This document shows, one piece after another, positions 1-8,233 of a DNA stretch of 64,000 bases. A model generated the notes under the pieces. The model had not been told where the DNA came from and did no database searches. It worked only from the letters and a program-made list of their open reading frames with translations. The DNA is from Nocardioides panzhihuensis (GTDB taxonomy: Bacteria > Actinomycetota > Actinomycetes > Propionibacteriales > Nocardioidaceae), in NCBI RefSeq assembly GCF_013408335.1, contig NZ_JACBZR010000001.1, positions 5,047,501-5,111,500 of the forward strand, read 5' to 3'. Each line of letters opens with the position of its first letter. Position 1 is the stretch's first letter. Position numbers and translations under genes: made by a program.

Positions 1-157
1 ACCGTTTCCGGTGGCTATCCCAGAGCCTGGGGCAGATTACTCACGTGTTACTCACCCGTTCGCCGCTCGAGTACCCCGAAGGGCCTTTCCGCTCGACTTG
101 CATGTGTTAAGCACGCCGCCAGCGTTCGTCCTGAGCCAGGATCAAACTCTCCGTTGA
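1..157 (-). rRNA. rrs: 16S ribosomal RNA, 5' end (partial)
   Basis: Read on the minus strand, the segment begins close to position 157 and contains the universal 16S 5' landmark AGAGTTTGATCCTGGCTCAG, followed by the GACGAACGCTGGCGGCGTGC block and the AACACATGCAAGTCGAGCGG stretch. The rest of the gene runs off the left edge. The variable segment after this (GGAAAGGCCC, then GTACTCGAGCGGCGAACGGG) is of the type seen in Nocardioides and relatives. The mature 5' end is placed by alignment to E. coli numbering from memory, so it may be off by a few bases. Confidence 0.97.
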
Positions 158-340
158 AAAACAACACCAGACCATCTCACGATGTCCTGGAAAAAGAGAT
201 GCCCTGACAGGAGACACTGACATGTTCTGCCCCCCTAAGGGACCAGATTAATTGCCAGAATCAATTGTCAAAGAAACCATCAACCAACACCCTTCCGGAT
301 GCGGGTCGACGGGGCATAACAAACTAATTCGTCGACTATG

Positions 341-363
341 ACACACTGTTGAGTTCTCAAGAA
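341..363 (-). promoter_or_regulatory. rRNA leader antitermination/processing motif
   Basis: On the minus strand the leader carries TTGAGAACTCAACAGTGTGT. This matches the element conserved in actinobacterial pre-16S leaders (TTGAGAACTCAA followed by a GTGTG core), which is thought to act in antitermination and in pairing for pre-rRNA processing. It lies about 185 nt upstream of the mature 16S end, between the promoter array and the gene, as expected for a leader element. Confidence 0.75.
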
Positions 364-416
364 TCACACGCACACCGGTAGAACTTTGAGCTCTCGCTCC
401 AGCCAGTCCGGTGACT

Positions 417-654
417 GCTTTATTCGCTTTGTTCTTCGTGCTGAACCTTATCAGGCTCTCTTTCGCTTTCGCAATTCGGCGCCTTTCGCGCTTTCCTTGC
501 CAGCTCCAGAAGCTTTCTTCCGGTCCTGCCTGCCAGACTTTATCAGACTCACTTTCGCTTTCCCAACTCGGCGCGTTCCGCGCTTTCCCTGGTCAAACTC
601 CGGTGTTCCTGCCCCGACCTGGAGGACTTTATCGGATCTCGCTTTGTTGTCCAA
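417..654 (-). promoter_or_regulatory. Array of four candidate tandem rrn promoters
   Basis: Read leftward, four sigma-A-like pairs can be placed. P1: TTGGAC (649-654), 17-nt spacer, TAAAGT (626-631). P2: TTGGGA (561-566), 18 nt, TAAAGT (537-542). P3: TTGCGA (469-474), 18 nt, TAAGGT (445-450). P4: TTCAGC (440-445), 17 nt, TAAAGC (417-422), overlapping P3. P1, P2 and P3 repeat with a period of about 90 bp, and the P2 and P3 regions are visibly related to each other (both contain GAAAGCG runs before the -10), so the array looks like a degenerate tandem duplication. Multiple tandem promoters are known for streptomycete rrn operons. Start sites are inferred. Confidence 0.6.
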
Positions 655-1015
655 TTCAGCGCATTCACACCGTTATCGGATAACGCAATATCCACACCAA
701 CACAGCCATGACGATCTGATCGGAATCAGATCTGAGTCCTGCAGCGAATCCTGAGACTTGCTGCCAGACACCCTGGATCGAGCGATGCTCGAAGAGTGAA
801 GGTGGTCGCTCCGGGGCCGGAAGCCCGCCCGAAGACTCGCGCTTGCTTCCCGCCGCACCCTGGCGACTCGGAGAACACTACACACACCCTGGCGCCGTTT
901 CAAATCGCCAGAGCAACTTTTTTCGTGCGATGTTCTGGACCCCACTCTAGACCCCTAGACAAGGTGCGTGAGCCGTTTGCAGCACGCGGCAGCGCCCGCC
1001 TCTCGGTCCTCCCCG
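655..1015. other. Non-coding stretch upstream of rrn promoters
   Basis: No open reading frame here has a credible start, a ribosome-binding site or family-like sequence. The stretch is less GC-rich than the flanking genes near 660-780 and contains the short inverted repeat CGTTATCCGATAACG (672-686), which could be a regulator or upstream-activator site for the rRNA promoters. Nothing else stands out. Confidence 0.4.
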
Positions 1016-1066
1016 TCAGGCGGGCATGAAGCGCTCGACCGGGTTGCCGGCCGGATCGTCGATCAG
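1016..1066 (-). pseudogene. Possible C-terminal remnant of a VOC/glyoxalase-fold protein
   Basis: Immediately after the acetyltransferase stop codon, in another minus-strand frame, the sequence reads LIDDPAGNPVERFMPA and then a stop. A DPxGNxxExF ending is typical of the last strand of VOC (glyoxalase/bleomycin resistance) proteins. Only about 16 codons are recognisable, with no upstream body, so this is either the tail of a decayed gene or a chance resemblance. Confidence 0.3.
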
Positions 1067-1575
1067 CTGCCGCCGGCGGCGCCGAGCTCCTTCAGGGCGG
1101 CGCCGTCGATGCGGTGGACCTCCCACTCGTCCTGGGGAACCGAGCCGAGGGAGCGGTAGAAGGCGATCGACGGCTCGTTCCACTTGAGCACCCACCACTC
1201 GAGGCGACGCCAGTCGTTCTCGACGCAGATCTCGGCGAGGCGTACGAGGAGGGCCTTGCCGGCGCCGGCGCCGCGGCGCTCCGGGTCGACGAAGAGGTCC
1301 TCGAGCCAGATGCCGTTGCGGCCGGTCCAGGTGGAGAAGGTGACGTACCAGACCGCCATGCCGATGATCGTGCCGCTCGTTCCATCCGTTCCAGCGGTCT
1401 CCGCGATGAGACAGCGGGTGGTCGGCTTCCCGGACTCGGGGAAGAGCGCGGTGGCGAAGTCGGCCTCGGTGGCCTCCACGGCGTCGGGCTCCTTCTCGTA
1501 GACGGCCAGAGCGTGGACGAGGCGGAGGATCTCGGGTACGTCGGCGGGAGCCGCATCCCGGATGGTGACGGTCAC
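1063..1575 (-). CDS. GNAT family N-acetyltransferase
   Basis: Encodes about 170 aa that fold as a Gcn5-related N-acetyltransferase, which moves an acetyl group from acetyl-CoA to an amine. The N-terminus (TVTIRDAAPADVPEILRLV) is a normal GNAT strand 1/helix 1, and the acetyl-CoA loop is LFVDPERRGAGAGKALL, the R/Q-x-x-G-x-G/A motif. WLEDLFV and the late FYRSLGS resemble the spermidine/spermine acetyltransferase (SSAT) branch, so a small amine is a possible substrate. The frame stays open upstream, but the GTG at 1575 is preferred because a TAGGAT -10 box ends 7 nt before it, fitting a leaderless mRNA. It diverges from the amine oxidase. Confidence 0.9.
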   Translation of the reverse strand: MTVTIRDAAPADVPEILRLVHALAVYEKEPDAVEATEADFATALFPESGKPTTRCLIAETAGTDGTSGTIIGMAVWYVTFSTWTGRNGIWLEDLFVDPERRGAGAGKALLVRLAEICVENDWRRLEWWVLKWNEPSIAFYRSLGSVPQDEWEVHRIDGAALKELGAAGGS

Positions 1576-1696
1576 GGTGCCGATCCTAGGGCTACTGGCC
1601 AGTTGGGAAACACGTGTTCTAGCGAGACGAAAACGCAATCGCGGTGCAACAACGGCTTCCTATGTTGCGGAGGTCCCCAACAGATTGGACCCCCAC

Positions 1697-3274
1697 ATGA
1701 GTCAGTCACGTCGGAGTTTCCTGCGCAATGTCGGCGTCGCCGGCGGCGCAGGCGTCATGTTGCACAGCATGGGCGCACTCGGGCTCACCTCGGCCCACGC
1801 CGCGGATACCCCCGGATTCACGCCTCCCAAACCGTCTGACCTCGCCCGCGTCGGCGGTAAGTCGGTCGTGATCCTCGGCGGCGGCGTCGCCGGACTCGCT
1901 GCTGCGTACGAGCTGCTCAAGGGTGGCTACAGAGTCACCGTTCTCGAGGGACGCGAGCGGCCGGGCGGTCGCAGCTTCACCGTGCGTGGCGGAGACCGGG
2001 TGACCGATCTGAACGGGGTCACGCAGGTCGCCAGGTTCTCCAAGGGTGAGTACATGAACGCGGGGCCGGGGCGACTCCCGCAGAGCCACATCACGCTGGA
2101 CTACTGCAAGGAGCTGGGCGTCCCGATCGAGGCGTTCACCAACCAGAACGCCAACGCCCTGCTCTATTACCCCGGCGACCACGGCATCGGCGCGGTGCAG
2201 ATGCGTCAGGCGAAGGCGGACACGTACGGCTATGTCTCGGAGCTGCTCGCGAAGGCGACGGACAAAGGCGCCCTCGACGAGGAGCTGACTGCCGACGACA
2301 AGGAATCGCTCATCTCCTTCCTGGAGAGCTTCGGCGACATCGGCTCCAAGGAGGACGGCTTCACCTACACCGGCTCCAGCCGTGCGGGCTACGCGGTCGA
2401 GCCCGGGGCCGGGCAGGAGTCCGGCACCGCGGTGGCACCCAAGTCGATGAGCGCTGTCCTCGCCGCCGGCCTGGGTCAGTACTTCTCCTTCGAGTTCGGC
2501 TACGACCAGGCGATGATGATGTTTCAGCCGGTGGGCGGCATGGACGCGATCCCGTACGCCTTCGCCAAGGCCGTCGGAGCACGGAACATCCGCTACGGGG
2601 CCGAGGTCGTCGAGTGGAACAACACCCCGATCGGCGTCTCCGTGACCTACAAGGCGCGCGGGAGGATCCAGACCGTCGACGCCGACTTCGCGATCAACTG
2701 CATGCCGCCGAACATCGCGGCCAAGGTCCCGCACAACCTGGGCGCCGACATCACCGCGAGCCTGAAGTCCTTCGGTCCCTCGAACGCCGGCAAGATCGGG
2801 ATCGAGTACGACCGGCGCTGGTGGGAGGAGGACCTCCGGATCTACGGCGGCATCACCAACACCCGCCTCGATCTGCGCAACGTGTGGCACCCGTCGTACG
2901 GGTTCAACGGCGACAAGGGCACGATGATCGGCTACTACAACACCGGGACCGCGGCCGACACCTACGGTGCTCTCACTCCCGCCCGACGGCTATCGCGGGC
3001 GGTGGACATGGGCAAGCAGATCTTCGGCGACGTCTATGGCGAGGGCATCACCGCCTCCTACAGCCATGACTGGAAGACGCAGAAGTTCTCAGAGGGAGCC
3101 TGGGCGTACTCGAGGACGGCCGACACCGATCCCCTCTACACCCGGCTGTTGGACGCCACCGGCAACACCTACTTCGCCGGTGACCACCTCAGTCACGCGG
3201 TCGCCTGGCAGCACGGCGCGATCACGGCAGCTCGGGCAGCCGTCGAGAAGCTGCACGCTCGGGTGACGGCATGA
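1697..3274 (+). CDS. Tat-exported flavin monoamine/L-amino acid oxidase
   Basis: Encodes 525 aa. A twin-arginine signal (SRRSFLRNVGVAGGAG) lies at residues 4-19, followed by an Ala-rich region ending near HAADTPG, so the enzyme is probably exported folded with FAD bound. The dinucleotide-binding motif is VVILGGGVAGLAAAYELL near residue 56, followed by the ExxxRxGGR element (EGRERPGGRS). The C-terminal FAD element contains YFAGDHLSHAVAWQHGAI. The family oxidises primary amines or L-amino acids to imines with release of H2O2. The frame is open to 1562, but the ATG at 1697 directly precedes the Tat signal. The stop overlaps the RidA start by 4 nt (ATGA), implying coupled translation. Confidence 0.9.
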   Translation: MSQSRRSFLRNVGVAGGAGVMLHSMGALGLTSAHAADTPGFTPPKPSDLARVGGKSVVILGGGVAGLAAAYELLKGGYRVTVLEGRERPGGRSFTVRGGDRVTDLNGVTQVARFSKGEYMNAGPGRLPQSHITLDYCKELGVPIEAFTNQNANALLYYPGDHGIGAVQMRQAKADTYGYVSELLAKATDKGALDEELTADDKESLISFLESFGDIGSKEDGFTYTGSSRAGYAVEPGAGQESGTAVAPKSMSAVLAAGLGQYFSFEFGYDQAMMMFQPVGGMDAIPYAFAKAVGARNIRYGAEVVEWNNTPIGVSVTYKARGRIQTVDADFAINCMPPNIAAKVPHNLGADITASLKSFGPSNAGKIGIEYDRRWWEEDLRIYGGITNTRLDLRNVWHPSYGFNGDKGTMIGYYNTGTAADTYGALTPARRLSRAVDMGKQIFGDVYGEGITASYSHDWKTQKFSEGAWAYSRTADTDPLYTRLLDATGNTYFAGDHLSHAVAWQHGAITAARAAVEKLHARVTA

Positions 3275-3945
3275 GGTCGCCGCGTACGAAGGTGGTGGCT
3301 GTGGTCGGGTTGACCGCGGTCCTGGTCGCTCCGACGGCGGCGGTCGCCGGGAGCAAGTGGTCGGCCGGTTCTGATGGGCACCGCCCGCCGCGTGGCGGGG
3401 AGACGATCTCGGTGCTGCCCCCGGGACAGGACAACCCGTCGATCGCCAACGGCGTCGCGATCGGACCGGGCGCCGCGATCTACAAGACCAGCGGGCTCGG
3501 ACCGTCCCGGCTCAACACCGGGGCGAGCGGCGAGCCGGCCTACATCGACACCGAGGTGTTCCCCGGCGGCGACCTGCCACCGGGGGTGACCATCACCGAG
3601 GCCCAGGGGATCAACGTGCTGCGCCGGATCGGGGAGAACCTCGCGGCGGCCGGGCTCTCCTACGAGGACGTGATCACGATGCGCGTCTTCCTGCAGAACC
3701 CCACGGGCGAGGCGAAGATGGACTTCGCGGGCTGGAACCGGGCCTACCGGCAGTTCTTCGCGAACACGTCGCTCTCGACCGGTGCGGCCGTCCCGGTGCC
3801 GCTCGGTACTGCTGAGCCGGCGGCGCCGATGGTCGTCAACCCCGCCCGCCCGTCGCGGTTCGCGCTCGAGATCGAGAACCTGCCCGTGGACGGATGGCTC
3901 GTTGAGGTGGAGGTCGACGCGGCCTATCCGGTGAAGAGGAAGTAG
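3271..3945 (+). CDS. Secreted RidA/YjgF-family imine deaminase-like protein
   Basis: Encodes 224 aa. Residues 1-28 form a Sec-type signal peptide (positively charged start, VVAVVGLTAVLVAPTAAVAG core). The body shows RidA family features: ITEAQGINVLRRIGENLAAAGLSYEDVITMRVFLQNP in the middle and FALEIENLPVDGWLVEVEVDAAY at the C-terminus, where the family carries its beta-strands and substrate pocket. RidA proteins hydrolyse reactive enamines and imines to ketoacids. Coupling to an exported oxidase that makes imines suggests the two act in sequence outside the membrane, although spontaneous hydrolysis would compete. It is longer than the usual ~130 aa because of the leader and insertions. Confidence 0.85.
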   Translation: MRSPRTKVVAVVGLTAVLVAPTAAVAGSKWSAGSDGHRPPRGGETISVLPPGQDNPSIANGVAIGPGAAIYKTSGLGPSRLNTGASGEPAYIDTEVFPGGDLPPGVTITEAQGINVLRRIGENLAAAGLSYEDVITMRVFLQNPTGEAKMDFAGWNRAYRQFFANTSLSTGAAVPVPLGTAEPAAPMVVNPARPSRFALEIENLPVDGWLVEVEVDAAYPVKRK

Positions 3946-3959
3946 ATCCCTTCGAGACG

Positions 3960-3997
3960 AGATCGCCCTCCCCGAGCAGGCTCGGGGAGGGCGATCT
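3960..3997. terminator. Bidirectional terminator hairpin
   Basis: A perfect 17-bp inverted repeat (AGATCGCCCTCCCCGAG / its complement) with a CAGG loop lies between two convergent genes. It is GC-rich at the core and is followed by short T runs, so it could end transcripts from both sides. Confidence 0.85.
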
Positions 3998-4017
3998 CTT
4001 GTCAGCTCAGACGGCGG

Positions 4018-4236
4018 TCAGAGCTTGGAAAGCTTGGAGAAGGGGCTGGCGATGCGCACCAACCGGGGACCGAAGTCGACAGTGACTGCGGCCGTTTCTT
4101 TGTTGACGACCCGACCCAGGCCGAAGGAGTCGTGGGAGACCAGGTCCCCACACTCGAACTGCTCAATGACCGGCTCGGGATCTGCCTTGAAAGGACTCGC
4201 GGCGAAGTGTCGCCGCCGGGGGGTTGAGGTAGTCAT
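4018..4236 (-). CDS. Small conserved protein with a Tudor/SH3-like barrel (hypothetical)
   Basis: Encodes 72 aa with a basic N-terminus (TPRRRHF) and a core FECGDLVSHDSFGLGRVV followed by AVTVDFGPRLVRI. The pattern GD-V-H-x-x-FGLGxV resembles the small beta-barrel found at the C-terminus of UvrD/PcrA helicases and in CarD-like proteins, which bind RNA polymerase or nucleic acid. It is too short for CarD. A role as an RNA-polymerase- or DNA-associated factor is an inference from this resemblance. It converges on the oxidase/RidA pair across the shared terminator. Confidence 0.75.
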   Translation of the reverse strand: MTTSTPRRRHFAASPFKADPEPVIEQFECGDLVSHDSFGLGRVVNKETAAVTVDFGPRLVRIASPFSKLSKL

Positions 4237-4308
4237 CCCTTCGAGTATGTGGCCTCAGACACGAATAAGGGAATGCACAGGTTGGTCACAAAGACCTATC
4301 AGATCGTT

Positions 4309-5721
4309 TCAGGCCGGTGTGTAGTCGTTCGTGTCGTAGCTGGCGCTGCGCCGATAGTGGGCGGAGATGCTGGGCCAGTTGGTGGTGATACGGCCGTTCT
4401 TCTCCCGATACCAGGAGGTGCACTTGCTCCAGACGCTGTCGGCCAGCCTCTCCTGGATCCGGACGTCGTACGCCTCCTCGACCTCCGCCCTGATCTCGAG
4501 CGGCCCGGCCTCGGCGATGTGGTCGGCGTACCGGCCCAGGTAGCGGGCCTGGGTCTCCAGGAAGTAGATGATCGAGCCGCCACCGGTGTTGGTGTTCGGG
4601 CCGTACATGATCAGCAGGTTGGGAAAGCCGGGGACGGTCATGCCGTGATAGGCGTGGGCGCCGTCCTTCCAGTGGGTGTGCAGGTCGCGGCCCTGGGTGC
4701 CGGCGATCGTCATCGGAGCGAGGAAGTCGGTGGCCTTGAACCCGGTGCCCCAGATGAGGACGTCGACCTCGTGGTGCCGCCCGTCAGCGGTCGTCACACC
4801 GGTCGAGGTGATCTCGGTGATGTCCTCGGTGATCACATCCACGTTGGGCTGGGCGAGGGCGGGCAGGTAGTCGTCGGCGAAGAGGATGCGTTTGCAGCCG
4901 AAGGGGTAGTCGGGCCAGATCTTCTCGAAGAGGCCGGGCTTCGCAGCGGTCTGGGCCTTCATGTGGCGCTTTGACCAGGCGCGCATGACGGCACCTAAGG
5001 GCTTGACGTGGAAGGACGTGGTGAGCCACTCGGTCTGGACCCAGATCTTCGCGCGGTTGAGGAGCTGCCGGGTCGGGTGGTCGGGGTCGGCGCGCTCGAA
5101 GTCCTTGCGCGGGACGATGTAGGGCGCCGAGCGCTGGAAGAGCAGGACCTGCGCCGCGTCCTTCCGCACCTCGGGTACGAACTGGATCGCGCTCGCGCCG
5201 GTGCCGATCACCGCGACCCGCTTGCCGTCGAGGCTGAGGTCGTGGTTCCACTCGGCGGAGTGGAAGGCCTCTCCCCGGAACGCGTCGGCGCCGGGGATGC
5301 TCGGGATCGAGGGCCGTGAGAGCTGCCCGACGGCAGGCACGAACAGGTCGAACGACTCCGTCTCCCCCGTGCTGAGGTCGAGCTGCCAGGTCTTCGCCTC
5401 GTCGTCCCAGCGGGCGGCTGTCACCTCGGTGCGGAAACGGACGTGGCGGCGTACGTCGTACTTGTCGACGACCTTGTGGATGTAGTCGAGGATCGCGGGC
5501 TGGCGGGAGAACTTGTGGGGCCAGTGCGGGTTCGGCTCGAACGAGTAGGAGTAGAGGCTGGAAGGTACGTCGCAGGCGGCTCCCGGGTAGTTGTTCTCCC
5601 GCCAGACGCCGCCGACGTCAGCGGCCTTCTCGAACACGACGATGTCGTCGTGGCCCCGCTTCTTGAGCTCGATCGTGGCGGCCAGGCCGCCGAAGCCGGT
5701 GCCGATGACTGCGATGCGCAA
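4309..5721 (-). CDS. FAD-dependent monooxygenase (Baeyer-Villiger type)
   Basis: Encodes 470 aa. The FAD Rossmann motif (IAVIGTGFGGLAATIELKKRG) is at the very N-terminus and a second, NADPH-binding motif (VAVIGTGASAIQFVPE) lies mid-protein. Between them FRGEAFHSAEW is a variant of the Baeyer-Villiger fingerprint FxGxxxHxxxW. The C-terminus (PNTNTGGGSIIYFLETQARY) is typical of the class. Such enzymes convert ketones to esters or lactones. The open frame runs up to 6072, across the bfd gene on the other strand; the TTG at 5721 is chosen because GGAGG lies just upstream of it and the Rossmann strand starts immediately after. The substrate is unknown. Confidence 0.9.
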   Translation of the reverse strand: MRIAVIGTGFGGLAATIELKKRGHDDIVVFEKAADVGGVWRENNYPGAACDVPSSLYSYSFEPNPHWPHKFSRQPAILDYIHKVVDKYDVRRHVRFRTEVTAARWDDEAKTWQLDLSTGETESFDLFVPAVGQLSRPSIPSIPGADAFRGEAFHSAEWNHDLSLDGKRVAVIGTGASAIQFVPEVRKDAAQVLLFQRSAPYIVPRKDFERADPDHPTRQLLNRAKIWVQTEWLTTSFHVKPLGAVMRAWSKRHMKAQTAAKPGLFEKIWPDYPFGCKRILFADDYLPALAQPNVDVITEDITEITSTGVTTADGRHHEVDVLIWGTGFKATDFLAPMTIAGTQGRDLHTHWKDGAHAYHGMTVPGFPNLLIMYGPNTNTGGGSIIYFLETQARYLGRYADHIAEAGPLEIRAEVEEAYDVRIQERLADSVWSKCTSWYREKNGRITTNWPSISAHYRRSASYDTNDYTPA

Positions 5722-5836
5722 GAGATCCTCCGAGGGCCGGGAGCGACGGTGTGACCTGGACCATACCGGGAGAATGTGAGCCGCCGCGCCACCTGGACCG
5801 AACGGTAAGAACTGAGACGCGATCTCGTCATCTTGA

Positions 5837-5855
5837 TTAGGGTCGGCTAACCTAA
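5837..5855. promoter_or_regulatory. IdeR/DmdR-type iron box
   Basis: TTAGGGTCGGCTAACCTAA matches the actinobacterial iron-box consensus TTAGGTTAGGCTAACCTAA at 17 of 19 positions. It ends 4 nt before the bfd start and covers a plausible -10 (TAACCT, 5848-5853) that would give a leaderless transcript. Iron-loaded IdeR represses uptake genes and activates storage genes; a site over the -10 would favour repression, so the sign of control here is open. Confidence 0.8.
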
Positions 5856-5859
5856 GTAC

Positions 5860-6063
5860 ATGATCGTCTGCCAGTGCCGAGTCGTCACCGACCGTGACGT
5901 CGACGCTGCGCTGGCGGACGGGGCGCGCACGGTCAGCGCGATCTGCCGCTCCACGGGCGCCGCTCAGGACTGCGGCTCGTGCATCTTCTCGGTGAAGAAG
6001 CAGGTCATCCGGCATCTCGAGCAGGAGTGCTCGCACCTCGTGGCCGACCGCGCCGCGAGCTGA
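5860..6063 (+). CDS. bfd: Bacterioferritin-associated ferredoxin
   Basis: Encodes 67 aa. The four cysteines of a Bfd-type [2Fe-2S] cluster are present: CxC at residues 4-6 (VCQCRVVTD) and DCGSC in the second half, in the usual arrangement for the family. Bfd docks on bacterioferritin and reduces the ferric core so iron can be released. The bfr gene follows 90 nt downstream on the same strand, and an iron box lies directly upstream, so the pair is an iron-responsive storage/mobilisation unit. There is no Shine-Dalgarno sequence; the mRNA is probably leaderless. Confidence 0.95.
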   Translation: MIVCQCRVVTDRDVDAALADGARTVSAICRSTGAAQDCGSCIFSVKKQVIRHLEQECSHLVADRAAS

Positions 6064-6152
6064 CGCACGCAACCGGACTCAAACTGAGTCTGTCCTCACT
6101 CCGGGGGTGCCGTGCCAGTATCGGGAAAAGATCCCGCTACCGGAGGTACGTC

Positions 6153-6641
6153 ATGCAGCCAGTCGATCCACGCGTCGTCGCGCTCCTCAACGAGGCGCTC
6201 ACGTTCGAGCTCACGGTCACCAACACGTACTTCCTGCATGCTCGAATGCTCGACAACTGGGGTCTGCCCAAGCTCGGCAAGGTCTTCTACGACCTCTCAA
6301 TCGACGAGATGCGCGACGCCGACGAGCTGATCAACCGGATCCTGATGTTCGACGGCCACCCCAACGTGCAGCGGCTCAACGCGATCGAGGTCGGTGAGAC
6401 CGCCGAGGAGATGCTCTCCCTCGCCCTCGCGAGCGAGCGTGCCGCGGTCGCCCAGTTCAACGCCGGCGGCGAAGAGTGCCACCAGCTCGGCGACCACGGC
6501 ACCGCTGCCGTCTTCGAGGAGATGGTCCGCGACGAGGAGAAGCACGCCGACTGGTTCGAGTCCCAGCTCGACGCGATCGACCGTGTCGGCCTCCAGGCGT
6601 ACCTGGCCCAGCACGTCGGGGCGGGCGAGGGCCCCGGCTGA
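6153..6641 (+). CDS. bfr: Bacterioferritin
   Basis: Encodes 162 aa, the usual bacterioferritin length, as a four-helix bundle. The ferroxidase ligands are visible: E in NEALTFELTVTN, E and H in YDLSIDEMRDADEL (the usual H is replaced by D in DEMRDADE), and the late VRDEEKHADWFESQLD segment with EExH. The normal heme ligand methionine would fall near MLDNWGLPKL/ILMFDG. The protein stores iron as a 24-mer ferric core. The ATG at 6153 follows GGAGGTACGTC; the reading frame open to 5979 overlaps bfd and is not used. Substitution of the EMRHA histidine by aspartate is unusual and worth checking. Confidence 0.92.
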   Translation: MQPVDPRVVALLNEALTFELTVTNTYFLHARMLDNWGLPKLGKVFYDLSIDEMRDADELINRILMFDGHPNVQRLNAIEVGETAEEMLSLALASERAAVAQFNAGGEECHQLGDHGTAAVFEEMVRDEEKHADWFESQLDAIDRVGLQAYLAQHVGAGEGPG

Positions 6642-6678
6642 GCCTGGACCCTCGCGCGGCTGCGCCGAACCGGCGCTC

Positions 6679-8196
6679 TCAGTCGACGTCCACCCAGTCG
6701 AGCGTGCGCTCGACGGCCTTGCGCCAGCCGGCGTACCCGGTCTCGCGCTGCCCCTCGCTCCAGGTCGGCGTCCAGCGCTTGGACTCGTTCCAGTTCTGGC
6801 GGAGCTCGTCGGTGTCCTTCCAGAACCCCACAGCCAAGCCGGCCGCGTAGGCGGCTCCGAGCGCGGTCGTCTCGGCGACCACCGGTCGGCTGACCTCGAC
6901 ACCGAGGACGTCGGCCTGGATCTGCATGCACAGCTCGTTGACGGTGACGCCGCCGTCGACCTTGAGGACCTCGAGACGTACGCCGGAGTCCTTCTCCATC
7001 GCGTCGGCGACGTCGCGGCTCTGGTAGCAGATCGACTCCAGGGTCGCGCGGGCGATGTGGCCGCTGGTGTTGAACCGGGACAGACCGACGATCACGCCAC
7101 GAGCGTCCGAGCGCCAGTAGGGAGCGAAGAGACCGGAGAAGGCGGGGACGAAGTAGACCCCACCGTTGTCCTCGACCTCCTTCGCCAGGGTCTCCGACTG
7201 GGCGGCGTTGCTGATCACCCTGAGCTGGTCGCGCAGCCACTGCACCGCGGAGCCGGTGACGGCGATCGAGCCCTCCAGTGCGTACGTCGGGGGCTGGTCG
7301 CCGAACTGGTAGCAGACCGTGGTGAGGAGGCCGTTCTCGGAGCGTACGAGCTCCTGGCCGGTGTTGAGGAGGAGGAAGTTGCCGGTGCCGTAGGTGTTCT
7401 TGGCCTCGCCGGCGTCCAGGCAGACCTGGCCGACCATCGCGGCCTGCTGGTCGCCGAGGATGCCGGTGATCGGAACCTCGCCCTTGAGGGGGCCGTTCGC
7501 GACCGTGGTGCCGTAGGCCTTGGGCTCAGAGGACGGCCTGATCTCGGGGAGCATCTGGCGCGGGATGTCGAAGAAGCCGAGCAGCTCGTCGTCCCAGTCG
7601 AGGGTCTCGAGGTTCATCAGCATGGTGCGGCTGGCGTTGGTGACGTCGGTGACATGGACGCCGCCGTTGGGGCCACCGGTCAGGTTCCAGACGATCCAGC
7701 TGTCGGTGGTGCCGAAGATGGCGTCGCCGCGCTCCGCCGCCTCGCGGACGCCGTCGACGTTCTCCAGGATCCACTGGATCTTGCCGCCGGCGAAGTAGGT
7801 GGCCGGCGGGAGGCCGGCCTTGCGCCGGATGATGTCGCCGCGCTCGTCCCTGTCCAGGGCCGAGGCGATCCGGTCGGTGCGGGTGTCCTGCCAGACGATG
7901 GCGTTGTAGTAGGGGCGGCCCGTGCGCTTGTTCCACACGACGGTGGTCTCGCGCTGGTTGGTGATGCCGAGCGCGGCGATGTCCTTGTCGGTCAGACCCT
8001 TGCGGCCCAGCGCGGTCTGGATCACCGAGCTGGTGCGCTCCCAGATCTCCACCGGGTTGTGCTCCACCCAGCCCGCCTTGGGCATGATCTGTTCGTGCTC
8101 GAGCTGGTGGCGGGCCACCTCGTTGCCGCCGTGGTCGAAGATCATGCAGCGGGTGCTGGTGGTGCCTTGGTCGACGGCTGCGACGTAGTCGGGCAT
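6679..8196 (-). CDS. glpK: Glycerol kinase (copy 1)
   Basis: Encodes 505 aa, full length for GlpK, which phosphorylates glycerol to sn-glycerol 3-phosphate. It shows the FGGY-kinase phosphate-1 motif near the start ([15 protein letters not shown]), the substrate loop [12 protein letters not shown], and the C-terminal signature [19 protein letters not shown]. It lies 37 bp downstream of glpF on the same strand, so uptake and phosphorylation are probably one transcript. The ATG at 8196 follows GAGGACCGACGAC. A second glycerol kinase lies 2 kb away. Confidence 0.97.
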   Translation of the reverse strand: MPDYVAAVDQGTTSTRCMIFDHGGNEVARHQLEHEQIMPKAGWVEHNPVEIWERTSSVIQTALGRKGLTDKDIAALGITNQRETTVVWNKRTGRPYYNAIVWQDTRTDRIASALDRDERGDIIRRKAGLPPATYFAGGKIQWILENVDGVREAAERGDAIFGTTDSWIVWNLTGGPNGGVHVTDVTNASRTMLMNLETLDWDDELLGFFDIPRQMLPEIRPSSEPKAYGTTVANGPLKGEVPITGILGDQQAAMVGQVCLDAGEAKNTYGTGNFLLLNTGQELVRSENGLLTTVCYQFGDQPPTYALEGSIAVTGSAVQWLRDQLRVISNAAQSETLAKEVEDNGGVYFVPAFSGLFAPYWRSDARGVIVGLSRFNTSGHIARATLESICYQSRDVADAMEKDSGVRLEVLKVDGGVTVNELCMQIQADVLGVEVSRPVVAETTALGAAYAAGLAVGFWKDTDELRQNWNESKRWTPTWSEGQRETGYAGWRKAVERTLDWVDVD

Positions 8197-8233
8197 GTCG
8201 TCGGTCCTCTCTGTTCTCTGTAGGTCTTCTCGG

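Noticed and set aside
451-654. Small ORFs in the rrn upstream region (67-122 codons)
   Set aside because: They overlap the promoter array and leader on both strands and have no start signals or protein-like composition.
1706-2890. Long minus-strand ORF of 394 codons opposite the amine oxidase
   Set aside because: High-GC shadow frame: it has no family motif, and the plus strand holds a clear flavoenzyme with Tat signal in the same place.
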